This document shows, piece by piece, positions 45,863-57,157 of a stretch of 64,000 nt of DNA. Position 1 is the stretch's first letter. Each line of letters starts with the position of its first letter. This DNA comes from Penicillium oxalicum (Eukaryota > Ascomycota > Eurotiomycetes > Eurotiales > Aspergillaceae). The notes beneath the pieces are model-generated. The model was not told the DNA's origin. It did no database searches and worked only from the letters and a program-made list of their open reading frames with translations. Location of the stretch: positions 1,364,001 to 1,428,000 of the forward strand of contig NC_064655.1 of the NCBI RefSeq assembly GCF_001723175.1, read 5' to 3'. Made by a program: the position numbers and the translations under genes.

Positions 45863-47166
45863 ATGCTGTTCAAGAATATCAGTCTTGTTCTGATCGCCGG
45901 CCTGGCCGCCTCGGGTCAGGCCGAGCGTCACGCTCGTCGCGTGCACCGACTCCGCAGCGTCATTCCCACCATCCCGGCGGCTCTGCCCACCACCACCAGC
46001 ACGGTGGCCCCCACCACTGCCGAGACCGACAGCGCGACTCTGACTTCTGCGGAGACATCCAGCGCTGCGATCACCTCGGCCGAGTCCTCCAGCTCCATGG
46101 TGATCCCCGTCGTCGGGTCTTCGAGCCCCGTCGTGGTTCCTACTGAGGCCTCCAGCTCCATCATCGTTCCCGTCCAGTCCTCTAGCTCGGCGGTCACTTC
46201 TGCTCAACCCTCGAGCCCCGTGGTGATCTCTGCCGAGCCTACTCACCATGTTGCAACCCCCTCCGTGGTGGCGTCCTCGAGCGCGGTGACCCCCGGTGTG
46301 ATCCCGTCGCACACTCCCGCTCATGGCTCTTCCAGCGTCGTTGTGATCACTTCCACTGCTGGTCAAAGTGCCAGTGCCGGCGCCAGCGCCAGCGCCACCG
46401 GTACTCCTGAAGTCGTGACGGTGACCTACACCGTCGGCTCCGGTACTACTACTCGCGTATACACTACCACTGTGTCCCGGACCACCACTGATGTCCACAC
46501 CGTGACTGCTGTATGTTTATCCTCCATCTCTGAATTTGACGAGATGGGACTAACGATGGCTTCGCCCTCATTTCTAGGCTCCTGAAACCAACACCCAAAC
46601 TGCTCCCGATGCCAACGGCCATGTCCAGTCCGATAGCGAGCCAACCACCACTCTTCACTCGACCACCACGAAGACTGTCACCCTTATTGAGCACCCAACC
46701 ACTACCGTGACTGCCGGCCGTGCTACCGCCACCGGTAGCGGCAATGGCAGCGGCAGCGGCAGTGAAGGCGGCAACTGTCGCCCTGAGACGGTCACCGTGA
46801 CTGCCACTCAGACCGTGACTGTGGTATGTATCTCCGGCTAAAGGATTCCTTGCCGCGTCTACAGATTGCTGACCCGTTTCACAGAGCGCCGAAGCTGCCG
46901 CCACTTCTGCTCCCGGACAGAACCATCAGCAACAGAGCAGCGACAGCGGTAACAGCCAGACGGAGCAGTCCACTGCCGCCCAGACTTCCACCATCTTCAT
47001 GGTGCCTACTCCCAGCTCCAGCCGAGTTCCCTCTTCGCGGGCCACTCCTTCGGGCTTTGCGACCAGCTCGATGGTGGTGCGCCCCTCGCCTTCTTCCAGC
47101 AGCTCTGCCGCGGTGACCCCTAGCGGACGCCCGTCTCAGCAGAATTTCCGTCGTCTCTATGTCTAG
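45863..47166 (+). CDS. Secreted Ser/Thr-rich mucin-like protein
   Basis: Exons 45863-46510, 46578-46823 and 46885-47166 give 391 residues; the introns 46511-46577 and 46824-46884 both start GTATGT and are phase 0. A clear signal peptide (MLFKNISLVLIAGLAASGQA) is followed by a dibasic stretch (RHARRVHRLR) that may be cut by a kexin. The rest is almost entirely Ser, Thr, Ala, Val and Pro, with loose repeats of the type SSS-V-P/TSAE and TVTYTVGSGTTTRVYTTTVS, and is suited to heavy O-mannosylation. There is one cysteine in the mature part (GGNCRPETVTVT). The C-terminus QQNFRRLYV is polar, so no GPI anchor is expected. It is probably a cell-wall or secreted surface protein; I recognise no family. 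Confidence 0.82.
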
Positions 47167-48101
47167 TCATCAAGCCGTGTTGGAGACGTCGGATGCTTTT
47201 GAAATCAGAACCATCGAATGTCTGATCTAGATCTTGGTGTGATGTAAACGTGTCTGAGTCTTTTGTTCGCTCCTCAGTTTTCCCTTTCCATCATTCCTCC
47301 ATCTAGATATGTGGCTGCTTGTCTCGTGATCCGGGATTGTTGATGTGCCAGGCGCAAGAAGCGGTCAGGGGCAAGACCCGGCGGGGACTTCTCTTCCTTC
47401 CTGATCTCGATTGTCTTTTTATTTCATGTAGATCATTTGACTTGGCCTCAGGGTTATATTTGAAAAGCTGAATTGTTTCAATGTTTGAGTTTCTATCCAA
47501 GTGTATCAGTATTGGCATGATTGTTCACCCAAGTGTCCACTTGTTGCATCCTGTTCATGTCATGGCGAGGATCAACCTTCGACTCAGGCACTTGCATCCG
47601 AGGGAAGAGGCCCACCCTACCTAATTGGTATGCCAGGTATGAGCTCTCAAATGTGCGCCGATACCGTGCATACGCAAAGTTGATCAATCGTGGGGGGTCT
47701 TGGATTTAACAAGAGCGCCCAATGGAGACGCACCAGGGCCTATCGATTAAGCAGGCCTTCCAAAGGGAGGTTGCAGGAGCTGTGGGACGCCGCCTGCGGT
47801 CGCCAAGCTCTGCTGTCCAGTCCGATTACAGCTTGGGTCGAGATCCCGCCCCCCCACAGGTCAAACAAAGAATGCGAACGCTCCGACTCCCATGGGTGCA
47901 ATGCTTCACCGGCCCTTTGCCCCGGTTCCTGAGCTGCGAATGTGAGGGCTTGCACATGCGTTCCTCCGCCCCTTTTACGGCTCTCGTGTGTCATTCTTTT
48001 TTTTTTCTCTCATGGTGTGGTTTCACCCTTGAGTTGCAATTGACGACTCCAATCTCTCCTTGTCCGCTCCTCGGTCCATTTACAACGAGCGAAATGACAA
48101 G
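47167..48101. other. Spacer mucin-like gene / tandem zinc-cluster regulator
   Basis: 935 bases with no supported gene. There is a T-run at 47998-48007. An ATG at 48094 opens an overlapping frame (to 48339) eight bases ahead of the chosen regulator start. Confidence 0.5.
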
Positions 48102-50966
48102 ATGCTTCTACATGGAGCTTACAAACGATCCTTTGCCGAGAGTGCAGAAGAGCCAGACTCGACATCAGGACAGGACGGTGATAATTACGCCTGGGCTCGG
48201 CACTCACCCAGTGTCACGGCGGATCTACCCAGAGCCTCCACCGTCGCCAGTGGCCCTGCGCAAGATATCCGACTCGATGACGATGGGAATGGAGGCTCAG
48301 AATCTGCTTCTTGGGACCATGCCGCAGGCGCGCAATTGACCTCGGTCGTTGATTCAAACGTGGCATCGGATCGCGTCAATTCCGAGGCGCTAGTCAGTAC
48401 ACCGACGGGCAGCTCAAAAGCACCCACACCGAAAAACGTCAAGAGGCCGAAATATACTATACCTGATCGAAGGAACCGAAATCCGTGCGTCGCTTGTACT
48501 GTCCAAAGCGTTCGGTGTGAGATGGTCGACCGCCGACCACCGTGCACGAGGTGCTGCGATCTAGACCAACCGTGTGTGTTGAAGTATCCAGGCAAGAAGC
48601 CTGTTGCCCGACCCCCTCTGCGGCACAAGATGACATCTTCAACGTCGCAAGACCGACGAGGAGAAGTCGTGTCGCAGCTCAAAAGCCCCACAACAACCCG
48701 GGTCTCCCATGATCAAGCCTCCGCGACTATCTGTACGAGATGCCGCACCTTGGGGATCCCCTGTATCCCCACCCGTACGCCAAGGTGTGTCGAATGTCGA
48801 GATAAGCACACCAAATGCAGTCTCCTCGTTCAACCTCTTCCCAAAACCATGCCGCCCATTATCGATCCTCCCCTTATCGATCCGCCCGCGCGTGGATCGG
48901 ATGACTCCAGCGAAGACACGTCGAGTAGCAGTGATGATATTTCGGATGAGGCTTCTGTCACATCTGCCATTAAAGACGAACCTTTTGAAGATGAAGACTG
49001 TCTGACTAGCATTCGCGTGTTCGGTCATGATGGCATACACTCACGTCCTGGAGACCCCGTGGCCCAGTGGCCGCAGGAAGGCCCGATGGCAGAACAAGTG
49101 GAATCGACGACTCGACTGTCGAACTCGATAGTTTCGCCTAATTTCCTCCATAGGGGGTCCACCAACCCACGAGTTATTGCCCTGATCAATCAGCCATCCT
49201 TCCCCTCAAATCCCCTGTGCAGACAGGAATTTCTTGATATGTGGGCCAAATGCAGATACGTGAAGGAAGGTTTGATGAGCGCACGCGAGATCCTCGATTG
49301 TTTCCACTGATATGATATCACAAGCAAGACTTTGTCTTTTTTTTTTCTCGGGTTGATGCTCACAGTCCGTAGGTTCTCTCAACATCTGGCGCCGCATTCG
49401 AAGATTATCAATCTCAATTTTCTTTCCCGTGATACCCATGAGCAATTGCTCATGGAAGACACAATGTTAGGGTGTTCATTGTTGACCATATCCTCCCGCT
49501 TTATGACTCTTCCACACCCCGGGGGACGGCCACGGAGCACTTATATCCACAGCCAGCTGTGGAGGCACTGCGAGGACTTTATTCAGCATATTCGAAAATA
49601 CTCTCATTCAGACAGCCGCGTACTCGGCGCTATCGAGAGCCTCTTATTGCTGTCCGACTGGTTGCCTCGATCTGCCCAGGAAACAGTCGATCTTTCGTCC
49701 GAGTGGAGCGGAGAATTAATTTGTCCAGATTTGGACAGTCATACGGAGCATGATACCGGTGCCAGGTCGCCACCGGTGAATTGGAAACACGACGTGCTCG
49801 GTCCTTTGCAGCGGTCAGAGAGATTGTCTCGGCGGCTGATCAGGGCTGCACTGAATATTGCCCGAGTTTCACGGATCTTTTCTGACGAACCTCCACGGGC
49901 CTCGGATCTTCATGTTCGACAGGCAGGCCGACAATCTCGCATCAGAGATCTACTTTCTATCTATTATATCAGAATTTCCTGCTCACATGGCCCACCTTTT
50001 CTTGAGAACGGTGCTCGGCAAGCAGTGTTTGGATCTTCCAACGTCAGAATCATCGAGCCACTCTCCGACAGGTTCACATGTTTGTGGCTGGAATTGACGG
50101 TTATCATGGAATCAGCGGGTGTCGTGTTTGCCTCACCATCACCTCAGATGGAGCACGTACTAGAGGGAGACTATAGCAGCCTCCGGTCACACTGGCTTTT
50201 GCCCTTGGATAGATGGCGCGGATGTTTTGACTCCGAAGTTTCCGGTAAGCCCGCCGCTCTGTCGTCGTGACAAGGATCCGGGCATCTGTTTTGCGAGACC
50301 TCGTTTCACTGATTGATAACAGGAATGTCCCTTGATCTCAGTTGTTTCTTATTGATCGAGTTCTACCACCTCCAGGCGTGTCTGAGTTCCCTGCCTATTC
50401 AAGCAGTGGTCAACAGAGCACAGACGCAGCGCGGGAGACGTATGCACTTGTCCTCCACCGGCAGAGCCGACGATGCGCCTGATGTACTGCCCACAGACCG
50501 AGAGCTCATCGACCAGGTGATCCATAGCACTCTGAACATCTTCCGCCTCGTCTATACCATTGGTCTCGGCAAGAGATTGAACTACGCACCTCTTCGAATT
50601 CGAATATGCATTCTCTCGGCATCTATTCTGTATCTCAAGGCTACGAGTCTTGGAGGGTATATGATGCGTAGCATTCTGGCGCAGATGGCAGAATTGAAGA
50701 TGTGCATCACGGCGCTGCGATCTGGTGGGATTGATGAGCTCGACTTTGTGCCCCGCCATGCTCAGGTTCTGGATCAACACTTGGATGAGTTCCTCTGTCA
50801 ATTTGCGCCCGTACGAACCAGCGCCGGACAGATGCTTCTCTCCGGGGATGAAGGGGTTGCGCGCCCCTTGGATCCTCATAATGGTCCATGTACGACCGAT
50901 GATAAGACCATCCCGCTTGGGGTCAGCCCACAGTCGATGGACTTTTTGATCAAACAGTCGCAATGA
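48102..50966 (+). CDS. Zn2Cys6 transcription factor with two tandem zinc clusters
   Basis: Exons 48102-49299, 49366-50244 and 50323-50966 give 906 residues. Two complete C6 binuclear clusters are present: C129-C132-C139-C148-C151-C158 (CX2CX6CX8CX2CX6C) in a basic context, and C211-C214-C221-C229-C232-C239 (CX2CX6CX7CX2CX6C). An acidic Ser/Asp-rich linker follows, then the fungal regulatory middle-homology region (FLDMWAKCRYVKEGLMSARE; LMEDTMLGCSLLTISSRF; HSQLWRHCEDFIQHI). This resembles the Aro80-like group, which I infer only loosely. Intron 1 (49300-49365) is 66 bases and contains an in-frame TGA; its donor GTTTCC is weak, but it joins EILD to FRRFSQHLAP and matches family length. Intron 2 is 50245-50322 (GTAAGC, AACAG). 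The protein is nuclear; targets are unknown. Confidence 0.82.
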
Positions 50967-52785
50967 GGAAATGACGAATCGACACTGGGCTCAAAGCGGG
51001 CAGATGTCCTGAGAGATCAACCACGCAGCGGGTCATCCTGGCCTTGGGCTGAGGCCGCCTCTCACCATGTGTAGACTGTATACTGTAGGCTCAACCGCGG
51101 ACGCATTCAGCAGTTGTCTCGATTCAATAACGAGATCTGGTACATCCATGCTGTTCCCGACCTGGTCCGCAGCGTTGCTTGGGAAGTCACTTGACGGGCG
51201 GCACCGTTTGTGGGTGTTTTGGGTAATACTGCTACAAGACTTTCGGTTGGATTCGATCCATCTACCTATTTCATCATCGTGCAGGTCGAACTGGAATAGG
51301 TTTTTCATTCCCACACTTCGGTACCGTCGGAAGTCCGTGTGACACCTTCCCGAGTCTCCAGGAAGATCTCCCATCGAATGACACTTGCTCAGTGTTCAAT
51401 GCAGGGGAGGGGGGGGGGGCACATTGGTAAAAATGAAAGGAAAAAAACACACAAAAATAGAGGAGGTGAGAACAAAGAGAGTGGACCATCACATGACCGC
51501 ATCTCAGTATGCACATCAGGGCCATGCCGTCATGTCCAAATCGCCCTTTCCAAGCCTCCAAGCGTCCAGAGTCCAAAGTATTCGAATCCCTGCGGAATGG
51601 AGACTGGTTCCCCTTACATACTTTGTTCTAGGGCACACGCACGAGCGCAACCAGGATTGGTAACCACCCCAGCACCAACCACACACAGCGAGAGAGCCTC
51701 CTCCCCCCCAAGGAAGGGACTGGGTCTGGGGTAATCCGCTGTCCTCTCATCGTTCCAGTGACATGGATACTTGTGTGCCCATAGCGTCAATTCTACCGAG
51801 AACTGGAGAGATTCTTCCAGGAAACTGACACCCTTCCAGAACCATTCTTGGTCTGATCGCACCAGTCACGATGTTAAATCGTATCTCTGGCTGGCCTGAC
51901 CGATGATCTTCGCTCGTTTCCCAAAACGGAAGGTCGGTTACTCACGGAGGACAAGTCCACAAGGCTGGGGCAGGAATTTGAGCACAATACAGGAGGTGTC
52001 CTATCCACTCATCTAGAGAGTTACTGTACACGGATGGTACATGGAGCTACTGCAGAGGTGGACTGTGTCAGCATGTACTCGATGGGTCGCCTTTCATTTT
52101 AGTCTTGCATCAGCCATCCACTGAACAGGCACCCCCGAGAACACCAAGGGCCGTTTCACACGGGCATCTGACGGGGTCCGTCCGACTCCGAGTCGTCCCT
52201 CTAACAGCAGATCGTTGATAACAGCGAGTCAGCAACTCAACTGGTACTGGACCCCCTGCTGAGTGAGCGGTGGAGAAAATTCTGAGCCGCGGCTAGACTC
52301 TCGAGATCTTGGCAATTGGAGAAGGGCGAGTTGAAGCCAGGAAAGCCAGGAAAGCCACACTTCAGTAGGCTTCTTAGCGCAACCACCGGGCCGAATGGCT
52401 CTCCCCACATGCCCCGGACTTGGACAAACCAGGTGCGTGCGATTGAGTAATGCAATCATCCCAAACGAGACAGTGACACTGATTATCCAAGATCCATCCT
52501 TTTTTTTTGGAAATCTTGACAGCCCATCAAAAGTGCACAAAAAAGAAACCCTGGAGAAGCGGGTCCGCCCAGGCTCTTTATTTTTTTTTTCTAACTTTTT
52601 TCTTGTTTGGGGTCTTGGAAAGGTCACCTGGTGCGGTGCACACTTCCCACGATGCGACGTGGAGAAAGAAAGTCTGAAAGGAGGGTCAAAAATGGGACGC
52701 CAAAAAAAAAAGAGAGACAGAGAGAGGAGACTCATATGGTCCAGGCGGCGCCCGCTAGGAGGTCTTTTCGTAGTTTCCATCCTGA
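50967..52785. other. Spacer between the two regulator genes
   Basis: 1.8 kb without a supported gene. It contains G4-A-G10 at 51405-51419 and T- or A-runs near 52501 and 52581. Frames such as 52395-52811 are low-complexity and have no zinc-cluster motif, which matters because the next gene lacks one. Confidence 0.5.
51405..51419 (+). repeat. G-rich tract G4-A-G10
   Basis: An intergenic near-homopolymer of guanine between the two regulator genes. Confidence 0.85.
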
Positions 52786-54860
52786 ATGATTATTTCTTCG
52801 CTGGTCGATGATCCCAATGGCGATCTCCATGTGCAACAACTACATGGATCCTCGTCAACGCTCCCCGAGGTATGTCCGTCTCTATAATGAACTACCAATT
52901 GCCTAGCAATTCCAGACGCAGTGATCTGCGGTGCCAAAATTGAAATCATCTACGCCTACTAAACATTGGCTGTGTACTTTGCAACAACAAAATACAGCGT
53001 TTCCCCATCGTCCGACACCGTCTTTCAGGAAGCATGCGAGATCTACTTCCGTCACTGCCATAACAAACCCTATGGCTTCTTCAATGCCGACTTGTTCCAC
53101 CTCAAGGCCGCTCAAAACCAGATCCCACTTCATCTACGACTCGCCTTGATTGCCACAGCCACTCGGTATTCCTCCTGTTCACAATGGCGAGAACGGAAAC
53201 AAAGCACGATTGATGGCTACGCCCGGTGCTCGTGGGAGCTTATTGTGACCGCGCAGGATGGATTCAATGATTCGGATGATATGACGGTGATCCAGTCTCT
53301 TGCGTTGCTCGCAGTCATCGATGCCACTGGTGAGTGACGGTCCGAGTCGTCGACGCACCAATCGCTGGTGGAGGGGGGGAAAGAGAGGACGATCATCTCT
53401 CCAATTGCAAATGCTGTGCTAACGGTGACTTTAGCTGGTCGGCGGCGCGGTGCCTGGGTCAAAATCGGAATGGCCGTGCGAATCAGTCAAGATTTACAAT
53501 TGATGCTCGAACCGAGTGAACATTTACCCGCTTTGGAACGGGACGAACGACGCAATTTGTTCTGGTCTTTATATCTGCTCGATCGCGTCGTGTGCTGCTC
53601 CTTTCAACGGCCCCCCGCTATCAAAGATGCCGATTGTCTGTTGAATCTACCAAACTATGGCGATTCGGGGAAACGAGAGCGGACTCTGACCTTGAAAGAG
53701 CTCTTGGATGAGAATGCACGAGACACCTCCCTTCGGCCGGGAATGTTTGGAATCAGCATCGCTTTGGTCTCGGTACTCGGTCGAACGATCAAATGTATGA
53801 TGAATGGGGAAAATGATACCGAGAAACCTTGGCTGGCTGGCTCTGAATACCAGCGGATCTACAGCGACTTGGAGTATTTGAAAGTTCTGGCTGTGAACAA
53901 TAGCCCGGCCGCGGCTGCTCAAGGGCACGCAAGCACACATTCTCCGAGCCAGATGCAAGACCGGGAGCGTGAGCGAATTGCGCATATGGTGCTCTCTCAC
54001 ACATTATATCATTTGGCGCATTGTATCCTCAGTCATCCCTATCTGCTCGGACTGAGAGTTCGATCCACGAGCAACTCGCAAGCTCCGCGTGGCTGGCTGA
54101 GAGACTCCCGTGCGGCCTGTGTCGTTCACGCGGGCGCTCTGATCACCGTTCTTGTCGAGGCCAAAGCTGCAGGATACATGCCCTTGCCCTCGGTATACAG
54201 TTATTGCATTCTGGTGGCGAGCACCGTCCAGGCTCTGCATCTCCACAGTGACGATCCAGCGGTCAGCCGCAGTGCAGCAGAGTACCTCAAAACCTCACTC
54301 GAGTATCTGGGCGACATTTCAGAACTATGGACCAACGCACAGGTCATGGTAAGTTTTTTTTTTTTTTTAAGAAGCAATCCTTCTGTTCCCCATTAAAATC
54401 ACGCATAGACTCCTACAACCCAGAACTCGCCCTCTAACATCTCAAACAGGTGAACGCTCTGAAATTCTTTTCCCTCCAATGTCCCCGATACAGCCATCTT
54501 CTCCTCCGCGACCACCCTCTCACCGAAGAATTCACCCCTACCGAATCTGCCATCCTCCGCTCTGTTCTCGACTACTGGGCCATGATGGATCCCCAAAATC
54601 CCGCCTTTGATCTCGCCCCAAAGACCACCGATTCATCAGATCGTCACAGCTCATTGACCCCATCCACGCCCGATTCCGCCGGCGTCATCACTCTGGGCGT
54701 CACCATGCCTCAAATGCCCGAGCACAAGACTCCATGCGAGTCGGTGGATCCAGATATTTTGATTCAATGGCCCGTGTCGCCCATGTCTCCGTTGGACTCG
54801 GATATTGAAACTTCGCCGAGGTGGGATTGGGATTCAGAATTGAATGCGATGAATGATTGA
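52786..54860 (+). CDS. Fungal-specific transcription-factor-domain protein without a zinc cluster
   Basis: My preferred model has exons 52786-52869, 53029-53329, 53435-54348 and 54450-54860, 569 residues. The first exon (MIISSLVDDPNGDLHVQQLH then GSSSTLPE) joins EACEIYFRHCHNKPYGFF across a 159-base intron with acceptor TCTTTCAG. A rival reading starts at 52808 and uses acceptor AATACAG at 52997, whose branch TACTAAAC is good; it gives a different first exon. The body is a classic fungal middle-homology region: LRLALIATATRYSS, GAWVKIGMAVRISQDLQLML, RDERRNLFWSLYLLDRVVCC, AHCILSHPYLLGLR. An in-frame TGA lies directly before the 52786 ATG and no Cys-rich cluster is seen upstream, so the protein seems to lack its own DNA-binding domain. 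The C-terminal tail is acidic and Pro/Ser-rich (SPMSPLDSDIETSPRWDWDS). Confidence 0.75.
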
Positions 54861-55931
54861 GAAATTGATATTTGCATGAGCGAGCGGGCGGAAAACAAAA
54901 AAAACACAAGGTTGCTTCTCGGGTGTTTTGGGTTCGGCTTTGGTGCGGGATCGAAGGGGTTTTTGGGTCAAGTCTTTCTATCATTTGTTTTTTTTTAGCA
55001 GTGATGTGGTTTTCTTTTGGTTTTGTTTTCTATTTGACATGATATGAAATGACATGTATACGCAGGTCCCGTTTGGTGACGTGTATGAAGCGATGAGGTT
55101 TTTGTGTTGATGCTTTTTTTTTTCTTTTTTTTGCATGAGGTGCCTTTGAAATAGTCGATTTGCCTGCGATGACTGGTGTGGTCCAGAGGAGGTGTTAGAT
55201 CTGGTTCCGTTCGATCTCACGAGCCAACCCCATATGAACAGGGTCATCTTGTATCCAGTGGGCTTGATCTATCAGTGCCATGGTCCAACTTGCACCGTCT
55301 GCAGAAATTTGGAGTACTCCAGAGATCAACGACAATCCGCTGTTCATTCATCGATCAACTTACATTTGCCTATCCTCGGAGAATGTGACTTTTACCCATG
55401 ACCTCCGCTATACTACGTCAGATGGCTGGAAGGAAACATGAAGTAAAGCCTCAAGCCTTCTATTCAAAACATACAACCATGAGAAATCTGCTGCAGAGCC
55501 TGGAAGAAAAAAATGTTTCATTACATCCATTATCAAAGTCAAGGTCAACATCGCGCTATTTATGCAAGTTCTCAGAGTCCTACTACTCTCGGTTCAAATT
55601 TTCTTTTTTTTTCAATGCCCCGGCACCGTAGCCTTGGACCGGTCTTGGACGTCCCTCTCTCTAGCATTTGCATTCGCGCCATGGGCTCGCTTTCGTATTC
55701 GTCACGACTCAAAAGGATAAGAACCAAAGTTGCTCCCTCCTCATGCAAGAAAAAAAAACTCTCAACATCACACAGCTTGCAATGAATAGTGGACGTAGGT
55801 CACGTGAAAAGCCCACGGTTTGGGGCAAGGGGCCCGACACAAGAGACATAAGGGGGGGGGGGTTGCGGAGAGGGTGGTGAAAAAGAGTAATCTGTCTGAT
55901 GAGCAGGGCATGTCATGCCATATCATCCTGT
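54861..55931. other. Convergent 3' spacer regulator / p24 gene
   Basis: 1.1 kb without a supported gene. It is T-rich (runs near 54988 and 55112-55131), with a G11 run at 55852-55862 and TCACGTGA at 55799-55806. Confidence 0.55.
55852..55862 (+). repeat. Poly(G) tract, 11 bases
   Basis: An uninterrupted G run just beyond the 3' end of the p24 gene. Confidence 0.85.
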
Positions 55932-56835
55932 TTAAGTCAACTTCTGCTTGATGAAGAAGGACCGCAGATGAGACAATTGCCAGGCACAAGCCGCAGAGAG
56001 AACAGCGACTTGAATCAGAGCCCAGCGGACAACGCGAGAGTTGGTGGTCTCGGACTGGTCACGGAACTCGGCCTCACGCTCCTAATAATCATGAAGAAAC
56101 AAGATCAGTAAAGATTGGTACTTTGAAAGGCCACAAGGGACTTTCTTATATTTGGCCCAAAGTAGACAAAATAGAGAAATGGCAGAGAGATGCTTACCCG
56201 CTGGTAGACCTGCTCGCGACGGATATCGTGCAGACGACTGTTCAGGTCACGGACACGCTGGACAATATCCTTCATCTTGTCCTTGTCCTCGGTCTCAATC
56301 TTGCTGGTCTCACCGATAGCCATGTCCAAGGTGAATCGGACAGCGCCCTGGCCGCTGGACATCCAGCCGGAGGTGGTCAAATCGGTCTCGGCCGTGAAGC
56401 AGATGCGATGTTGACCGGCATCAGCAGCGGAAAAGGTGAAGCGACCCGCGTGGTTTTCGCGCTTGTTCACAACGCGATGATCATTGTCAAAGGTCTCGTC
56501 AACTGTGATCTGAATCCGGAGGTTGTGGTCGGTAGTGTATGTGTTGGTGTTGGGGTTGATCACTTCAGCTGAGAATCTGCCTGTATCGTCACAAAAAGAG
56601 GTGTAATTAACCAAGTTGTACTTGCCACCAGCCGCGCCATTTTCTGACCAGCATTTGACAGAGCAAGAGACATACCAGCGACCAGGGTATCCTTGGGGAG
56701 ATCCTCGAAGAAGCACTTTGTTTGTCGGCCATCCACGTAGAAATACAAGGCATTGGCGGGGACCAGAAGAGAAAAGAGAGACAATAGGGCCAGAGCGGCA
56801 CCAAGCCATGATGGTGAAGATGTCTGCAAAACCAT
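55932..56835 (-). CDS. p24/emp24-GOLD family cargo receptor, Erp1-like (alpha subfamily)
   Basis: A membrane protein that cycles between ER and Golgi in COPII/COPI vesicles and selects cargo such as GPI-anchored proteins. Exons 56835-56676, 56580-56198 and 56081-55932 give 230 residues; the introns 56581-56675 and 56082-56197 start GTATGT and GTAAGC. A signal peptide ([20 protein letters not shown]) precedes [20 protein letters not shown], the alpha-type GOLD start. The GOLD domain continues to [12 protein letters not shown] (the second Cys). A coiled coil follows ([20 protein letters not shown]), then [19 protein letters not shown], a membrane span ([17 protein letters not shown]) and the tail [10 protein letters not shown] with phenylalanines and lysines suited to coat binding. 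The splice sites restore every conserved block. Confidence 0.93.
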
Positions 56836-57157
56836 AGCTGGAAGACTCTGGGCAATTGAACGAGAACACTGCTGCTACGGAGATCAACCTGTCAACAGCA
56901 CCGGCGGAGTGTTGACTATCTGGCACCATCGCGGCTCTCTACCGCCTTCCGCTTTTGCCGAATTTCCTCGCTCTTTGGCCGAGCGCGAAGTTGATCCGCC
57001 GACCGTCCTCTTCATCGTCATCAAAAAAGAAACTGTGTCGAACAACTGCGCTGATACGATTGGATCGGCTTGGAAGGATCATTTGCCAGAGTCTTGTCTT
57101 GATTGCTTGTGGGGTTTTAAATCTTTTCCATATCGGCTGCGCAAGCCTTGAGCCATC
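56836..57157. other. Divergent promoter p24 gene / swc4
   Basis: A compact 322-base spacer shared by two divergent conserved genes. There is no separate gene; frames across it are shadows. Confidence 0.6.

Noticed and set aside
45839..46498. Minus-strand Gly/His/Arg-rich frame over the mucin-like gene
   Set aside because: It is the reverse complement of Ser/Thr/Val codon repeats; the plus-strand frame has a signal peptide and proper introns.
52395..52811. Candidate upstream exon supplying a zinc cluster to the second regulator
   Set aside because: The translated sequence has only scattered cysteines and no CX2CX6C pattern, and a stop codon directly precedes the 52786 start.
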